A stretch of 42,707 nt of DNA from positions 1-42,707 of the IMG/VR virus record IMGVR_UViG_3300028025_006817. The stretch is one strand, 5' to 3'. Positions 30,380 through 39,937 of this stretch are shown here, piece by piece. The notes below the pieces were generated by a model, which made no database searches, was not told the origin of the DNA, and saw nothing but the letters and a program-made list of their open reading frames with translations. The position numbers and the translations under genes are program-made. This stretch comes from a virus. Within the stretch, counting starts at the first letter, position 1; the number at the start of each line of letters is the position of its first letter.

Positions 30380-30628
30380 ATGAAGATCATTACTCTTTTG
30401 GGTCTTCTTGCAGGAGCGGTTGCGATTTGGTACGTTCTCTCTCGGACCACAGAACCCTTTGTTCCCGAGTTTCTCGACCGTGAGAAGGAGCGCACGACTG
30501 CATTCACAGCGGGTCCCTCGTAGGAACAACGCACCAATCATGGCGTACCTCCGGCTCCGGGAGGGATCCCGTTGTAGGGTCAGGAGACTCCCTTCCAAGT
30601 CAACCAATTCAAGGCGTTCATGCCTTGA
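30380..30628 (+). CDS. Small membrane-anchored protein, 82 aa
   Basis: A single N-terminal transmembrane helix (IITLLGLLAGAVAIWYVLS) followed by a polar tail with FVPEFLDREKE, then PSYEQRTNHGVPPAPGG and ending NQFKAFMP, TGA. The two TAG codons (PSYEQ, PLYGQ) read as Tyr. The short tail with YEQRTNH is familiar from small virion membrane proteins of mimivirus relatives; this is unverified recall. The end overlaps the convergent glycosyltransferase by 11 nt. Confidence 0.75.
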
Positions 30629-33104
30629 TACCGGGTGTGTTACACAATAATGTCTTCATATTTTCCACAGTTTGATACATCCAAGGTTTGTGAACGCCGA
30701 CTGGATTTTTACGAAAGAAATATTCAACCGAAAACTCCGAAGCTTCCAAGGGAGTCGGGCGATTCTTGGTTCGACACAGAAAATAGATGTCTTCTCCCGA
30801 TGAACCCTTTGGCTATTCAGGTCCGTGTTCCTTTGTAATTGCAAGCATACTCTTGACATTGCGAAGAGAGAACCCTCCATTCATAAAAGCAAGGTCATTC
30901 ACCTGCGTATGCAGCGGTGCACCTACGAAATCATACTGAAAGAACTTTTCAGGGATTTGTTTGAACATCAGTGTATCCGGCTGAATCATCAATGCATACG
31001 GTGTTTCAATTTGTTCCCAAAACTTCCATTGGGTTAAATATTCACTCTATTCCTGCCAAGTAAAGTTATCCTTACCGATGCTATGATATTGCACATTCTT
31101 CCAATCTTTCAAGATGTTCTTCACAAACTTCTTGTTCTGGGTTCCATGAAACATGTAGAATGCAGTTTGCGTTCCTCCGTAGACATGGGCAGCGTTTCGA
31201 AGAATTGCATCCAAGTCTTCATGGCAACGAGGTTCAATCATCACAATGGCTAACTTGGCATCTGCGGGATTTGCCCAAACTGTCTTGGATTTGGGAGGAG
31301 ATTGAATTAACTTCAGTGTGATATCCCAAATTTCCTTTCGTTGAGCAAGATTCGTGGGGACTTCCCATGGCTTGGGTCCCAGACGACGATTCAACAGAAT
31401 TCGTTGCTAATGTTCCTTTGGGAATTTCTCTTCGTGCAAGAGTTTGTTTACGCATTCCATTGCAACCTCAGGATGACCAGTTGCCCATGCAATAATCGTC
31501 AGTGTGTCCCAAATTCGCCACGTATAGACATCGGTTTCAACGAACAAGTGTTGATCCGTAGGAAGTGGAATTGTGGACGCATATTTTGCCATGGCGTAGG
31601 TTTCTTGTGTGAACTTTTTGTTTACAATACTCCACGCCAACTATGAATGCAAACATTCAATTCGTTTGGGATTCAAATTGTGTGCCTTCCAAGCCCATTC
31701 TTTGTCTTGTGTCATTTTGGAAACTTGGTATGCAGAGAACCATGCTTCTTCGACCCATCGACCCATTTCAAATCGTTTCTTATAGGTTTCCACTGCCTTC
31801 TCAGTTTGACCGGAATCTCGATACGATTGAGCAAGATAGAAGACGTAACGTTCATTATCAGGTTCTTTCTCCAGTGCCTTTTCAAGAATTTCTGCATCTC
31901 GTTTCTATTTGTCGTCTATCTTGGAACGGCTTCCAAGCCGGCGCGAAACCATAAAGAATTCACCCGGAAGCATCATAACACGATTGTTTTCTTTTTGATT
32001 GGTTGGCTATTCATGAAGAACACCCTTCTACATCCAATTATCATGATTCTTAAAGAGTTGGGATCGTGTATAGACAAGTTCGCCTTGACGAATAACAAAT
32101 AAGGACTGATTCGGTGTTTCCTTTTCCAGCTTTTCCTGTAGGATTGACTTTCCATTGGCTGGAAATTGAATCAGATCATCCGCATCCATCACAAGAATGT
32201 AATCCATATTCACCTGTTCACAATTCTTCATTGCACGCGAACGATTCGTACCGAAGTCCTCCCATGTATCATGAAAGACCTGCCCTTCAATTTGGTGCTT
32301 GGTAAAAAATGCTTTAATGAGGTCAGGTGTTCCATCTGTTGAACCTGTATCCGTAATTGCATATGAATCGATTAAAGGAAGAACTCCGCGGAGAGTTTCC
32401 TCGATGATATGAGATTCATCTTTGACAATCATACACAATCCAATCCGGATTTGACTCGGAAGAGACAATGTTTCACCAATATGACGTCCCCATCCAATAT
32501 GGCGAAGATAACCCTGCGTAGTCATCGCCATCTTCATTCCCAAATCACGAAACTTATTATTGATTGCAATTTCACTTTTGAGAGGAGCCTTACTATCAAA
32601 GGATGTAAAACTCGAGAACGATCCTCCAAAATGTTCGGAGTAGTCTTTCATGCGACGCAGACCCGGGTTAAAACTGTACTATCCCCAAGGATCAAAACAA
32701 TTCAAAAAGGGTGGATTCTCAGAGAGAACCTAACCTCCTTCACCGGGTTCACGACACATAACTGCAGAGATCTGATCATTGGACTCCAAGATTTGAATGG
32801 ATTCTTCAATGACACCCGACTTGTATGACTCCCAATCTTCCTCCAAGTGAAACACGTAAGGAGTCTTAACCAATGCGTACGCTCGATCAATGGATGCAAT
32901 TTGTCCGGTTCTTCCGGTGGTCTCAATCCAAGTGAAACTGGGGTATGTGTTTTGGACATCCTTGTTGATTCCAAGAATTCCACTGTCTTCTGTGATAATC
33001 CACTGGGTAATCGGATAGGTGTTCGAAAGTAAAAAGCTCTCAATCGTTTTGCGGAGAAGATCCGGTCGCCCACAGGCTGTAATGACCACCGAAACTTGGC
33101 TCAT
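30618..33104 (-). CDS. Multi-domain glycosyltransferase (GT2, GT2, TPR, C-terminal GT), 828 aa
   Basis: Read with TAG = Tyr (nine codons), one frame runs from MSQVSVVITACGRPDLLRKT to TGA 30618-30620. Domain 1 is a GT2-type transferase (RPDLLRKTIESFL; YVFHLEEDWE) ending NCFDPWGYYSFNPGLRR. Domain 2 is a second GT2 (GLCMIVKDESHIIEETL, AITDTGSTDGT, YILVMDADD, then GVLHEYPT). Domain 3 has TPR-like helices (ERYVFYLAQSYRDSGQTEKA). Domain 4 (YALMIQPDTLM, YDFVGAPLH, MNGGFSLRN) resembles the DUF5672-type transferases. It may build a glycan stepwise. Confidence 0.88.
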
Positions 33105-33122
33105 GGTTTAATTCATTTTTGT

Positions 33123-33974
33123 TCAGATCACGAAAGTCCCTTTGTCCTTGGGAGATGCAGGAAGTGTTCCAGCTTCCCGATGTTGAAGAACATCATCCCA
33201 AACTCCCTTCATCTCGGGGAAATGCGACGGCATCCAATCGGGATCCCGAGGCACGAGCTTGTGTCGCCACTTGAGAAGAACCCAGTAGACTGTCTGCCAT
33301 TCCTGCCATACATCGGGATCGGGTCCCAGAATATCACGACGCCACTCGGTTGGATTGCGTGGATCCCCAATTTCAGAGTACTTAACTTCACCCAACTGAG
33401 AAACTACAAAGAATGATTTATGTTCGGCTGTCGACTGAACCCATTCCGACTAATTCATGGTTTTGAATTGGAATTCAACCTAATCACATTCATTCAGATC
33501 CGTGCATTCCATTTGGAGTTGCATTTGGTGAAAGTAGTGCTCGGGAATGGGTGTCGAATCATCAAAGGGACGGGAGATTGGACACTTGAATTCAACGAGT
33601 CGACCATACCGGGGATCGTTGGTGTCACATACAACAATTCCATCGGGAGATGCTCCGATGAACGAATGGACAGGGTGAGGGACGCAGGTTGTGTCTACGA
33701 TTTGAATACCACCTTCAAATTGACAGTAGAGTTCCTTTGCGATCGGTTCAAACCGCGTACCCCAGATGAGGGCTCCCACGCCAGGACCTTCTTGAATTTT
33801 GCGGGGCGTAAGTTTGGACATGATGATTTCATGTCGAGCCATTGGAGTGGAATCTCCGAAACACTTCCAGATCTCAGACGCGGTAAGCATTTCTCCACGC
33901 TTGGTGTGCCAAGCATCCGTTCGCTGGTCATCGATGCCCTATTCGGCAATGAGCTTCTGAATCTTGGCTTCCAT
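33123..33974 (-). CDS. YqaJ-type viral recombinase/exonuclease, 283 aa
   Basis: A lambda-exonuclease-like PD-(D/E)xK fold. RGEMLTASEIWKCFG is the entry helix, GALIWGTRFEPIAKELY the second motif, and FIGASPDGIVV followed by GRLVEFKCPISR is the D...ExK catalytic core. HYFHQMQLQMECTDLNECDY is the final conserved helix. It would process DNA ends in recombination or replication. The N-terminus (IAEYGIDDQ) and the link to the C-terminal 115 residues need TAG read as Tyr (three codons). TGA stop at 33123-33125. Confidence 0.92.
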
Positions 33975-34036
33975 TGTGAATTAGGATCAGGCTTCCCTAT
34001 AAGTCGGAAACCCGTTTTCATTGAGGCTATCAAGAA

Positions 34037-34558
34037 ATGATACACAGAATGGAACAAATCCAAACTCAAGAGCAATGGGTATTGCGTCGTCTCGAGACGT
34101 TTTACGGAAAACCCGAGAACCTCACCAAGATCAAGGATATTTTAGACGGAAATTCCGAACTCTCTTTGCGTCTCATCGATTGGTTCGTGACGAATTATGC
34201 GAAAAAGTTCAATGTGGCTTATTCGACGAAGACAACCCAGAAGTACGTGATTGTGTATCTCTCCTACAAGAGTCATCTCAAGGCATACAGCAAGAAGATG
34301 TTCGATCCCTTCTGCCGGTGCAAACGAATCAAGTTTCATGAAATGGATACAACAGTTGGACAATTGAATTTCTTTGAATGGGCAATTAGCGATGGGATTC
34401 TTGATTACTTAATGGAGCACAAGGACGATGTTCATGCAGATATGGATTCCCGTCTTTCGGTGGATCCGGAAAAGCCTCGTCGTCGCCACGAACTTTCCAA
34501 TTCAGCAACGAAGGCATTGACACGTCATGATGTCTGCGTCAAGGTAAATTTTGATTAA
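34037..34558 (+). CDS. Conserved NCLDV protein, PBCV-1 A494R-like, 173 aa
   Basis: The sequence LSLRLIDWFVTNYAKKFNV, KAYSKKMFDPFCRCKRIKF and VGQLNFFEWAISDGILDYL is the pattern of a protein conserved across chloroviruses, mimiviruses and relatives (A494R of PBCV-1), of unknown function. No TAG in frame. Two start codons are possible, 34037 and 34049 (MEQIQTQEQWVLRRL); the longer is listed. It opens a divergent pair with the nuclease at 33974. Confidence 0.8.
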   Translation: MIHRMEQIQTQEQWVLRRLETFYGKPENLTKIKDILDGNSELSLRLIDWFVTNYAKKFNVAYSTKTTQKYVIVYLSYKSHLKAYSKKMFDPFCRCKRIKFHEMDTTVGQLNFFEWAISDGILDYLMEHKDDVHADMDSRLSVDPEKPRRRHELSNSATKALTRHDVCVKVNFD

Positions 34559-34576
34559 TTCGGAACAGCAAACAAG

Positions 34577-35257
34577 ATGCAATCGAAATTACGGAAAGGA
34601 TTTGTGTACACTGATCTGTCGCGAGATATCTCGGAACAGGACGATGATACAGAAGCAGAACAATGGGATTAGGATGGGCGATTGGTCTACCGTGGGAATC
34701 TGGATTTATCCTACAAGGAGCAGGGGTTAGATGTGTATTCCCTGTAGGACGACAATCTCGAACGGATCGGACTCGCAGAACATGAAACGGAAGATTCCTC
34801 CGTGTTTCATGCACTTTGGTTTTACGAGAATCCGTAGGCTACTTTCTATCAGAATCCTGCATGGAAAACAAGTGGACGAACGATCTGGGGAAAAATGAGT
34901 TCGGAAGCCTATCAAGATTCCTTGGAGGCTGATTTGAAATTACTTCTTTGGGGGCAGGTTATGTTTCCTGAATGGTTGATTTCAGTTCCTGATATTTAGG
35001 AATGTGCAGAATGTGGAAAACGATCCTTTTCACCGAACGATTGCGCCACAGTGAAAAAGACCTTTCAGTCTTCCTCCAACACTCTTTATTTTTTAGATGA
35101 ATCCTATGTTATCTTTACGCAACCGCCGTGCGACGCTTACGACCCGCCGGAGCCGGAACCCCCGAAGGAGCGTCAGCCGTCGGAAGAGGAACCGATTCTG
35201 CAGCCGGAGCCGACTCAATCTCATCCTCAGCCGTCTGAGAGTTCGTCGCAATGTTGA
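34577..35257 (+). CDS. Hypothetical protein with Pro/Glu-rich tail, 226 aa
   Basis: The body includes acidic and aromatic segments (SEQDDDTEAEQWDYDGRLVY; HALWFYENPYATFYQNP; KLLLWGQVMFPEWLISVPD) and a possible partial zinc site, CAECGKRSF. Four TAG codons read as Tyr, without which it breaks at residue 32. The last 48 residues are Pro/Glu/Ser-rich, antisense to the end of the gene at 35115 (143-nt overlap), and may be incidental. No family recognised. TGA stop. Confidence 0.65.
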
Positions 35258-35978
35258 CCTCCTCGCCGTCATCCTCATCGTCCGCGAAGATATTCGCAGC
35301 CGAGAGGCGAGTCTGAGGGAAGACACGTGCATACGAGACACGCCACGTAACACCGAACCCGCCGGGGTTGATGTAGATGGAGCACCCGAGAACGAGGTCC
35401 GCCTCGGCACCCTTGGGGAAGATTCCCGCAAGGTTATCCGGCGTCACCTAAACTTCAGACCCATTCTTGTCAACGACTTCCATGCTAACACGGTTGTCGT
35501 AGACGGGGATCTTCATCTTGATGGACGGAGGATACTTGCCATTGGCGACCCACTCGTCACCGACCTTGTCCTGCGAAATCGAGAGGAGCGTGCGACCATT
35601 AAAGCTGTCGCGAATCGACTCCTCACCACGCTTCTTACCAAACCACTTGGCGGAATTCTCCGTCGCGGTCTTAATGAGCTTCTCCTGGAAATCAATCAGG
35701 AAATTGTAGAGCTTTGCAATATCGGTTTCATCCGTGCAACGATCCTTTGCATACGGATCGCACCCCTTGAGGGACGCCATCAGCGTATAATTGATCTGAC
35801 CATTGTCGTTTGCACGCTGGAGGAGACCCCCAGGGAATGCGAGACGAGGAAGGCGGAGGTTAAGAATCTGACCCGCATACTTGACGGAGACTGAAACACC
35901 CTTTCCCTTCTTCGGCTCCGCAAAGGAGACCAGATCAATGTTGAGGTTGCGAATATTCACGATTGCGCTTGTCGACAT
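35115..35978 (-). CDS. Abundant conserved NCLDV protein, possibly single-stranded DNA-binding, 287 aa
   Basis: A beta-rich domain (VSVSVKYAGQILNLRLPRLA; FNGRTLLSISQDK; PSIKMKIPVYDNRVSMEV) ends GGFGVTWRVSYARVFPQTRL, then an acidic linker (FADDEDDGEEVN) and Pro/Ala-rich tail with the basic end GRKRRTAVA. The layout (OB-like domain plus acidic tail) resembles phage-T7-gp2.5-type SSBs reported in NCLDVs, and also a DUF5871-type family; I cannot choose between them. TAG at 35448-35450 (GSEVYVTPDN) joins the halves. Strong C/G third-position bias and an AGTATAC box upstream suggest high expression. Confidence 0.85.
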
Positions 35979-35990
35979 TTTGCCTGCTTA

Positions 35991-36004
35991 TGTTGTTGTA
36001 TACT
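35991..36004 (-). promoter_or_regulatory. AGTATACAACAACA promoter-like box
   Basis: On the minus strand AGTATACAACAACA lies 12 nt before the ATG at 35978. It is nearly identical to the box before the SWIB gene (AGTATAACAACA, 36942-36952), which also precedes a high-expression gene. Candidate late promoter. Confidence 0.5.
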
Positions 36005-36064
36005 TTGTGATACCTGCCAATAAGTAAATCCGTTTTCGACGAAGATTTCCTGATTACCTATAGA

Positions 36065-36916
36065 ATGAGTTGTATTTCTTGCAAAAACAGGACAAGCACC
36101 GATCGGTGTTCATCCAAACCCTTGCTGGGTTCTCAATTGTGTGGAAAACACATCAAATGCAAGAATCCTCGTCTATGGACACATGTGAATCGTATCGATG
36201 ACCATATTGTGAGAATCCAATCACTGTGGAAAGGTTAGTCGATTCGAAATCAACTCAAACTTGCAGGACCCGGTGTTCTTCGTCGTTCAGTGGTTCACAA
36301 TGAAGATGAGTTAGTGAGTTGCGATGCAGTTGCAAAGATTGGTCCGTTTGATTAGTTTGCGTTTGAGGAAGGAGGGAAGATTTATGCATTCGACATACGC
36401 TCGTTGATTTCATGGTTTCATAAGGGTACCCAGTTGATCAATCCCTACACGAAGCAAGAGATTCCTATGGATGTACGTCATCGGTTTCGTGAAATAGTGA
36501 ATTATCGGTTTCGGCACGGAAAGGAATGTTTTCATGATCCTGTAGTTGAAAAGACGAAAATCAAACAGACTTCTCTGCGTTGGGTTCGAATTACACAACA
36601 ATTAGAAGAGAATGGGTTTGAAGGTGTGAATCCAGTTCGATTTCATATGTTGAATGCACAACAGTTCTGGGTTTTTACTGATATGTTACGAGTGGACTTG
36701 CAGGTATTAGCGATGGATCATAAAAATTCACCCGATTCGCGCCGTCAAAAGTAGGTTTTATGGATTCGCTACCTGATGCGTCAACAGTTCCGTATCATAA
36801 AAACGACAGAAGATTATTCACACGCTCTTTCAGGTCTTCTTGTGTCTATTTTGGGAGATTCGAAGAACCCATACCCCGTCTGCTTCGCAATTATGAGCGC
36901 GCTCTATCGGTTGTGA
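36065..36916 (+). CDS. Zinc-knuckle and IQ-motif protein, 283 aa
   Basis: The N-terminus has paired Cys residues (CISCKNRTSTDRC; SQLCGKHIKC) suggesting a small zinc-binding module. Next is an IQ motif, IVRIQSLWKGYSIRNQLK, in which the Tyr is TAG 36236-36238; IQ motifs often read WRGY, so Tyr is supported. The body has AGPGVLRRS, DIRSLISWFHKG and INPYTKQEIPM, a pattern I associate with a conserved giant-virus protein. It may bind calmodulin-like proteins. Further TAG codons (PFDYFAFE, RQKYVLW) read as Tyr. TGA stop. Confidence 0.8.
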
Positions 36917-36941
36917 TTTAAACAGGTCACGATTGTACTGA

Positions 36942-36952
36942 GTATAACAACA
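36942..36952 (+). promoter_or_regulatory. AGTATAACAACA promoter-like box
   Basis: It lies 12 nt before the ATG of the SWIB gene and matches the minus-strand box at 35991-36004. Candidate late promoter. Confidence 0.5.
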
Positions 36953-36964
36953 AGCGCGTTCAAA

Positions 36965-37624
36965 ATGTCGACCTCGGTTTCTACGAATAAGGCAAACAAG
37001 ATGGCGAAGAAGACGACTGCCCCTGCGACTACGGTTGCCCCTGTTGAGGCTGCCCCCGCGAAGACGCCCCGCAAGAACACGAAGGCGGAGACGACGACTG
37101 CTCCGGCGGTCACGCCCGCTGTTGAGACGGCTCCCGCGGAGGTCCGTACGGCGGAGACGATCCTCTCGGGTCTCCAGGAGACGCTCCGTGCGATCAACAC
37201 GGAGTTTGCGGGTCGTATCCGTGCGGTCGTTGGTGAGGCTCAGGAGGCGACGCGTGCCCTCAAGCGTGAGGCGCGTGACTCTCGCAAGAAGCGCAAGGTT
37301 GACCCCGCGACGCTCTCCCCTGAGGACCGCGCCAAGTAGGAGGCGCGCCGTGCGAACAACGCCTTCCTCAAGGTCCGCCCGATCTCGGATGAGCTCGCGT
37401 CTTTCATGGGTCTCCCTGTCAAGAGCCTCAAGTCGCAGACGGATGTCACGAAGTTCATCTCGTCGTAGGTCAAGTCGCACAACTGCTTTGACCCCAACTT
37501 CAAGCGCCGTATCATCCCCGACGCGAAGCTCTCGAAGCTCCTCCGTGTTACGGACAAGGATCAGGTCACGTACCTCAACCTCCAGTCGTACCTCAAGGTG
37601 CACTTTCTCAAGCCTACGGCGTAA
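36965..37624 (+). CDS. SWIB/MDM2-domain protein with Thr/Ala/Pro-rich tail, 219 aa
   Basis: The N-terminal 55 residues are Ala/Thr/Pro/Lys-rich and disordered. A helical, charged middle follows (LQETLRAINTEFAGRIRAVV; LKREARDSRKKRKVDPATL). The C-terminal 95 residues form a SWIB (DM2) domain: NNAFLKVRPISDELASFMG, VTKFISSYVKSHNCFDP, IIPDAKLSKLLRV and YLNLQSYLKVHF. SWIB domains occur in chromatin-remodelling subunits. The domain is complete only with TAG = Tyr at AKYEAR and SSYVKSH (37466-37468); the latter falls where SWIB domains have Tyr. Codon use (CTC, CGT, AAG) is that of a highly expressed gene. TAA stop. Confidence 0.93.
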
Positions 37625-37690
37625 TTCCGGTTCGGAATATTCAATCCATGAATGGAAACATACGTTTCAGATTTCATCGTAAAAAATCTG
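37624..37690 (+). terminator. Hairpins after the SWIB gene
   Basis: ATTCCG-GTT-CGGAAT (37624-37638) is a perfect 6-bp hairpin beginning in the TAA stop. A second stem CAGATTT/AAATCTG (37668-37674/37684-37690) follows. They fit transcript 3'-end hairpins as known from mimivirus, inferred here. Confidence 0.5.
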
Positions 37691-37721
37691 CAAAAAAACA
37701 AAAAAAGAGTTGTGTTAAACT

Positions 37722-37795
37722 GGTCTTGTAGCTCACTTGGTTAGAGCGTCTGGCTGTTAACCGGAAGGTAGCAGGTTCGATTCCTGCCGAGACCG
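37722..37795 (+). tRNA. tRNA-Asn (GTT)
   Basis: Full cloverleaf: acceptor GGTCTTG/CGAGACC, D arm GCTCACTTGGTTAGAGC, anticodon stem TCTGG/CCGGA with loop CTGTTAA (anticodon 37756-37758), T arm GCAGG-TTCGATT-CCTGC. It stands alone on the plus strand, apart from the main tRNA array. Confidence 0.95.
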
Positions 37796-37829
37796 AATTC
37801 GTTGAGGGTCAAATGATCCCTGAACCGAT

Positions 37830-38747
37830 TCATAAATTTGCACTGGGAATCACAGTGAACTCATCAAACCCCGACTTGAAAGAGTCAAGTTTTTCCCAAG
37901 TAGGACGCAGACAAGGATATTCTTCCAGTTGAGCAGGAAGACGTTTGCGATAGATCTCTCGAATTTTCTGAAAGAGATCTTTGCTTGGACGATGCTAAAA
38001 TGTACGCATTAAATTTGCCTCCTTTTCAGTTGCACCAATCCAAGTTGGATTGACACTGTATTCTTTCCAAATCAGAACATCGAATGTGCGATCTTTCAAC
38101 CAATTCTAAATCGATGTATTCATGAAATATTCATCCATTCCGTAGGGACACACTTTTTCTTCTGGTTTGCGTCGATTGGCTTCATTGAGTGCATCCACCG
38201 TGGATTGAAATTGTCCATCTTTTAACTTTGTTAAAAAACGAGTGAACAATGCTCGTGGAAATTGAATACGACTTATGAATGATCCTGCAAGTATGGTGTA
38301 CTGTGTTCCATAGACTTTCCTTTCCTAACAGATGTATGTATGAATCATTGCATCCGGTGTTTTTTCAGCAATTTTTGGGTTTAAGTAGGATTGAATCACA
38401 TCAATATCGGTTACCCATACAAGTTCAAGATCTTTCTCAAACAAAGGAAGAAACCGAGGAAAGGTTCCGAACGTTCCTGTATGACCCTCACCTTCACGGA
38501 ATTCGGGGCAGTTGAAATGGATCACCGTAATTTCTGCAGGTGTATTTTTTAATACAAATTCCTGTGTTGTATTGTCAACCTACACACGAACTTCAAATCC
38601 CTTGGGAAGTTGAGTCAAAAAGTTCTTGTATGCACGTTCCTATTTGGAGAAATCACGATATCCTTGATTCATTCGAAAAAATGAAGATGTAATCACTCTT
38701 TTCGATTGATTTCCCTGACGTAGAACTTTCGTTTCAATTTGAGACAT
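37830..38747 (-). CDS. Putative glycosyltransferase-like protein, 305 aa
   Basis: Also broken by TAG under the standard code (five codons: FSKYERAY, VRVYVDNT, TYICYERKV, TSIYNWLK, RTFYHRPS). Read through, it begins MSQIETKVLRQGNQSKRVIT and ends EFTVIPSANL with TGA 37830-37832. Features suggest a GT-A-like fold: EVRVYVDNT, EITVIHFNCP, LELVWVTDIDVIQSYL with a DxD (TDID) motif, and the later CPYGMDEYFMN. The DxD call is tentative; other nucleotide-sugar or hypothetical folds are possible. Confidence 0.7.
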
Positions 38748-38768
38748 CCTCTTGTATTGAGATAAGAA

Positions 38769-38894
38769 ATGCCTTCCTTTCAAACCTACATTGGTCGCCG
38801 AACTCAATTGGAACATTAGAAGAAGAATGACATTCCCTGCCTTTCAAGTGAGAAGGGAGCGCCGCGATCGATGCTTCCGAAACGCCGCAAATAA
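38769..38894 (+). CDS. Small basic protein, 41 aa
   Basis: MPSFQTYIGRRTQLEHYKKN then DIPCLSSEKGAPRSMLPKRRK and TAA. One TAG reads as Tyr. Its start is 22 nt from the divergent gene at 38747. Short, so only moderately supported by frame, start spacing and basic composition. Confidence 0.45.
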
Positions 38895-38961
38895 TTTTGC
38901 GAGTCCGTAACATATCGGGTTGGCGAAATCTTTCTTTGTACCGTTCACCCAAGTATCCCGT

Positions 38962-39342
38962 ATGTTGGATGCTCGTCCTTGGTTACAGGTTTCTCTACCG
39001 GCTTTGTTGACCGAATAGCGTCAGACCCCTTTTACTCTGCAGGATGGATTGTCTGAATGGAGAGGAAAAGGAGGCTTGTGGATTGCAGAACAATCGACCG
39101 ATCTGCTGGGGATCGCACGAGTCGATGCATACCGAACGTATTGGGGATTATCATCGTTTGTGATGAATCCACAATACAGAGGACAGGGTTATGGAAAAGA
39201 ATTATTGCAAAAAGTCACCTCGATTCATCAGCCACTGTATCTGCGTGTCAAACAGGAGAACGAAACTGCGATACGAATGTATCTTTCGCAACAATTCACC
39301 ATACAAGAAGCTACCAACGGGCGATAGACAATGTTACGGTAA
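38962..39342 (+). CDS. GNAT-family N-acetyltransferase, 126 aa
   Basis: Starts MLDARPWLQVSLPALLTEYR (the Tyr is TAG). The acetyl-CoA-binding motif is LSSFVMNPQYRGQGYGKELL, with the R/Q-x-x-G-x-G/A signature QYRGQGYG; LYLRVKQENETAIRMYLSQQF is the next conserved strand and helix. The end NGRYTMLR (TAG again) completes the family's final strand. The substrate is unknown. The first in-frame ATG after a TAA is 38962. Confidence 0.85.
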
Positions 39343-39372
39343 TACACATGAGGTACCCTTTGGACACTCATG

Positions 39373-39453
39373 TGCATGGAGTGGGGATCGAACCCACGCG
39401 GCGTTTGCCAGGAGATCTTAAGTCTCCCTCCTTAACCTCTCGGACATCCATGC
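39373..39453 (-). tRNA. tRNA-Leu (TAA)
   Basis: Class II tRNA with a long variable arm. Acceptor GCATGGA/TCCATGC, anticodon stem GGAGA/TCTCC with loop CTTAAGA (anticodon 39418-39420), T arm GTGGG-TTCGATC-CCCAC. First of eleven minus-strand tRNAs. Confidence 0.93.
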
Positions 39454-39458
39454 GAAAT

Positions 39459-39530
39459 TGCCTCCACTGGGAATCGAACCCAGGACCTACAGTTTACAAA
39501 ACTGGTGCTCTACCACTGAGCTACGGAGGC
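39459..39530 (-). tRNA. tRNA-Thr (TGT)
   Basis: Acceptor GCCTCCG/TGGAGGC, D arm GCTCAGTGGTAGAGC, anticodon loop TTTGTAA, T arm CTGGG-TTCGATT-CCCAG. The anticodon stem has one mismatch at its base. Confidence 0.92.
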
Positions 39531-39534
39531 GGGG

Positions 39535-39607
39535 TACACACACTGGGGCTCGAACCCAGGACCCGCGATTAATAAGATCGCTGCTCTACCGACTGAGCTA
39601 TGTGTGT
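39535..39607 (-). tRNA. tRNA-Ile (TAT)
   Basis: Acceptor ACACACA/TGTGTGT, anticodon stem GCGAT/ATCGC with loop CTTATTA, T arm CTGGG-TTCGAGC-CCCAG. UAU reads the rare Ile codon AUA. Confidence 0.93.
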
Positions 39608-39614
39608 ACAGAAT

Positions 39615-39687
39615 TGGTCCTAGGCGGGATTGAACCGCCGATCTCCGCGTTATTAGCACGGCGCCTTAACCACTGGGCTATAGGACC
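39615..39687 (-). tRNA. tRNA-Ile (AAT)
   Basis: Acceptor GGTCCTA/TAGGACC, anticodon stem CCGTG/CGCGG with loop CTAATAA, T arm GGCGG-TTCAATC-CCGCC. The AAT anticodon is the eukaryotic form (A34 to inosine), suggesting a eukaryotic source. Confidence 0.93.
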
Positions 39688-39693
39688 AGAAAT

Positions 39694-39722
39694 CTCTCTT
39701 TTTTCATGACCGTGAAAGAGAG
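39694..39722. other. Hairpin in the tRNA-array spacer
   Basis: CTCTCTTT (39694-39701) pairs with AAAGAGAG (39715-39722) around a short inner TCA/TGA stem. It lies in the 99-nt gap between tRNA-Ile(AAT) and tRNA-Gly, the largest gap in the array. No tRNA or ORF is seen in the gap. Confidence 0.45.
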
Positions 39723-39786
39723 GAGGAAACACGAGGACATTATCCACCAGTTCATTTTTCGAGTTGCCAGAATGAACAAACTGCCT

Positions 39787-39857
39787 TGCGCCAAACGGGA
39801 ATCGAACCCGTGTCAAGAGTGTGGAAGACTCCCATTCTACCACTGAACTATTGGCGC
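39787..39857 (-). tRNA. tRNA-Gly (TCC)
   Basis: Acceptor GCGCCAA/TTGGCGC, anticodon stem GGAGT/ACTCT with loop CTTCCAC, T arm CGGG-TTCGATT-CCCG. Confidence 0.92.
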
Positions 39858-39860
39858 ATA

Positions 39861-39933
39861 TACCCACTGTAGGGATTGAACCTACGACCTCCTGCGTGTA
39901 AAGCAGGCGCTCTAACCACTGAGCTAAGCAGGC
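39861..39933 (-). tRNA. tRNA-Val (TAC)
   Basis: Acceptor GCCTGCT pairs with AGTGGGT through several G-T pairs. Anticodon stem CCTGC/GCAGG with loop TTTACAC, T arm GTAGG-TTCAATC-CCTAC. Confidence 0.9.
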
Positions 39934-39937
39934 AAAG

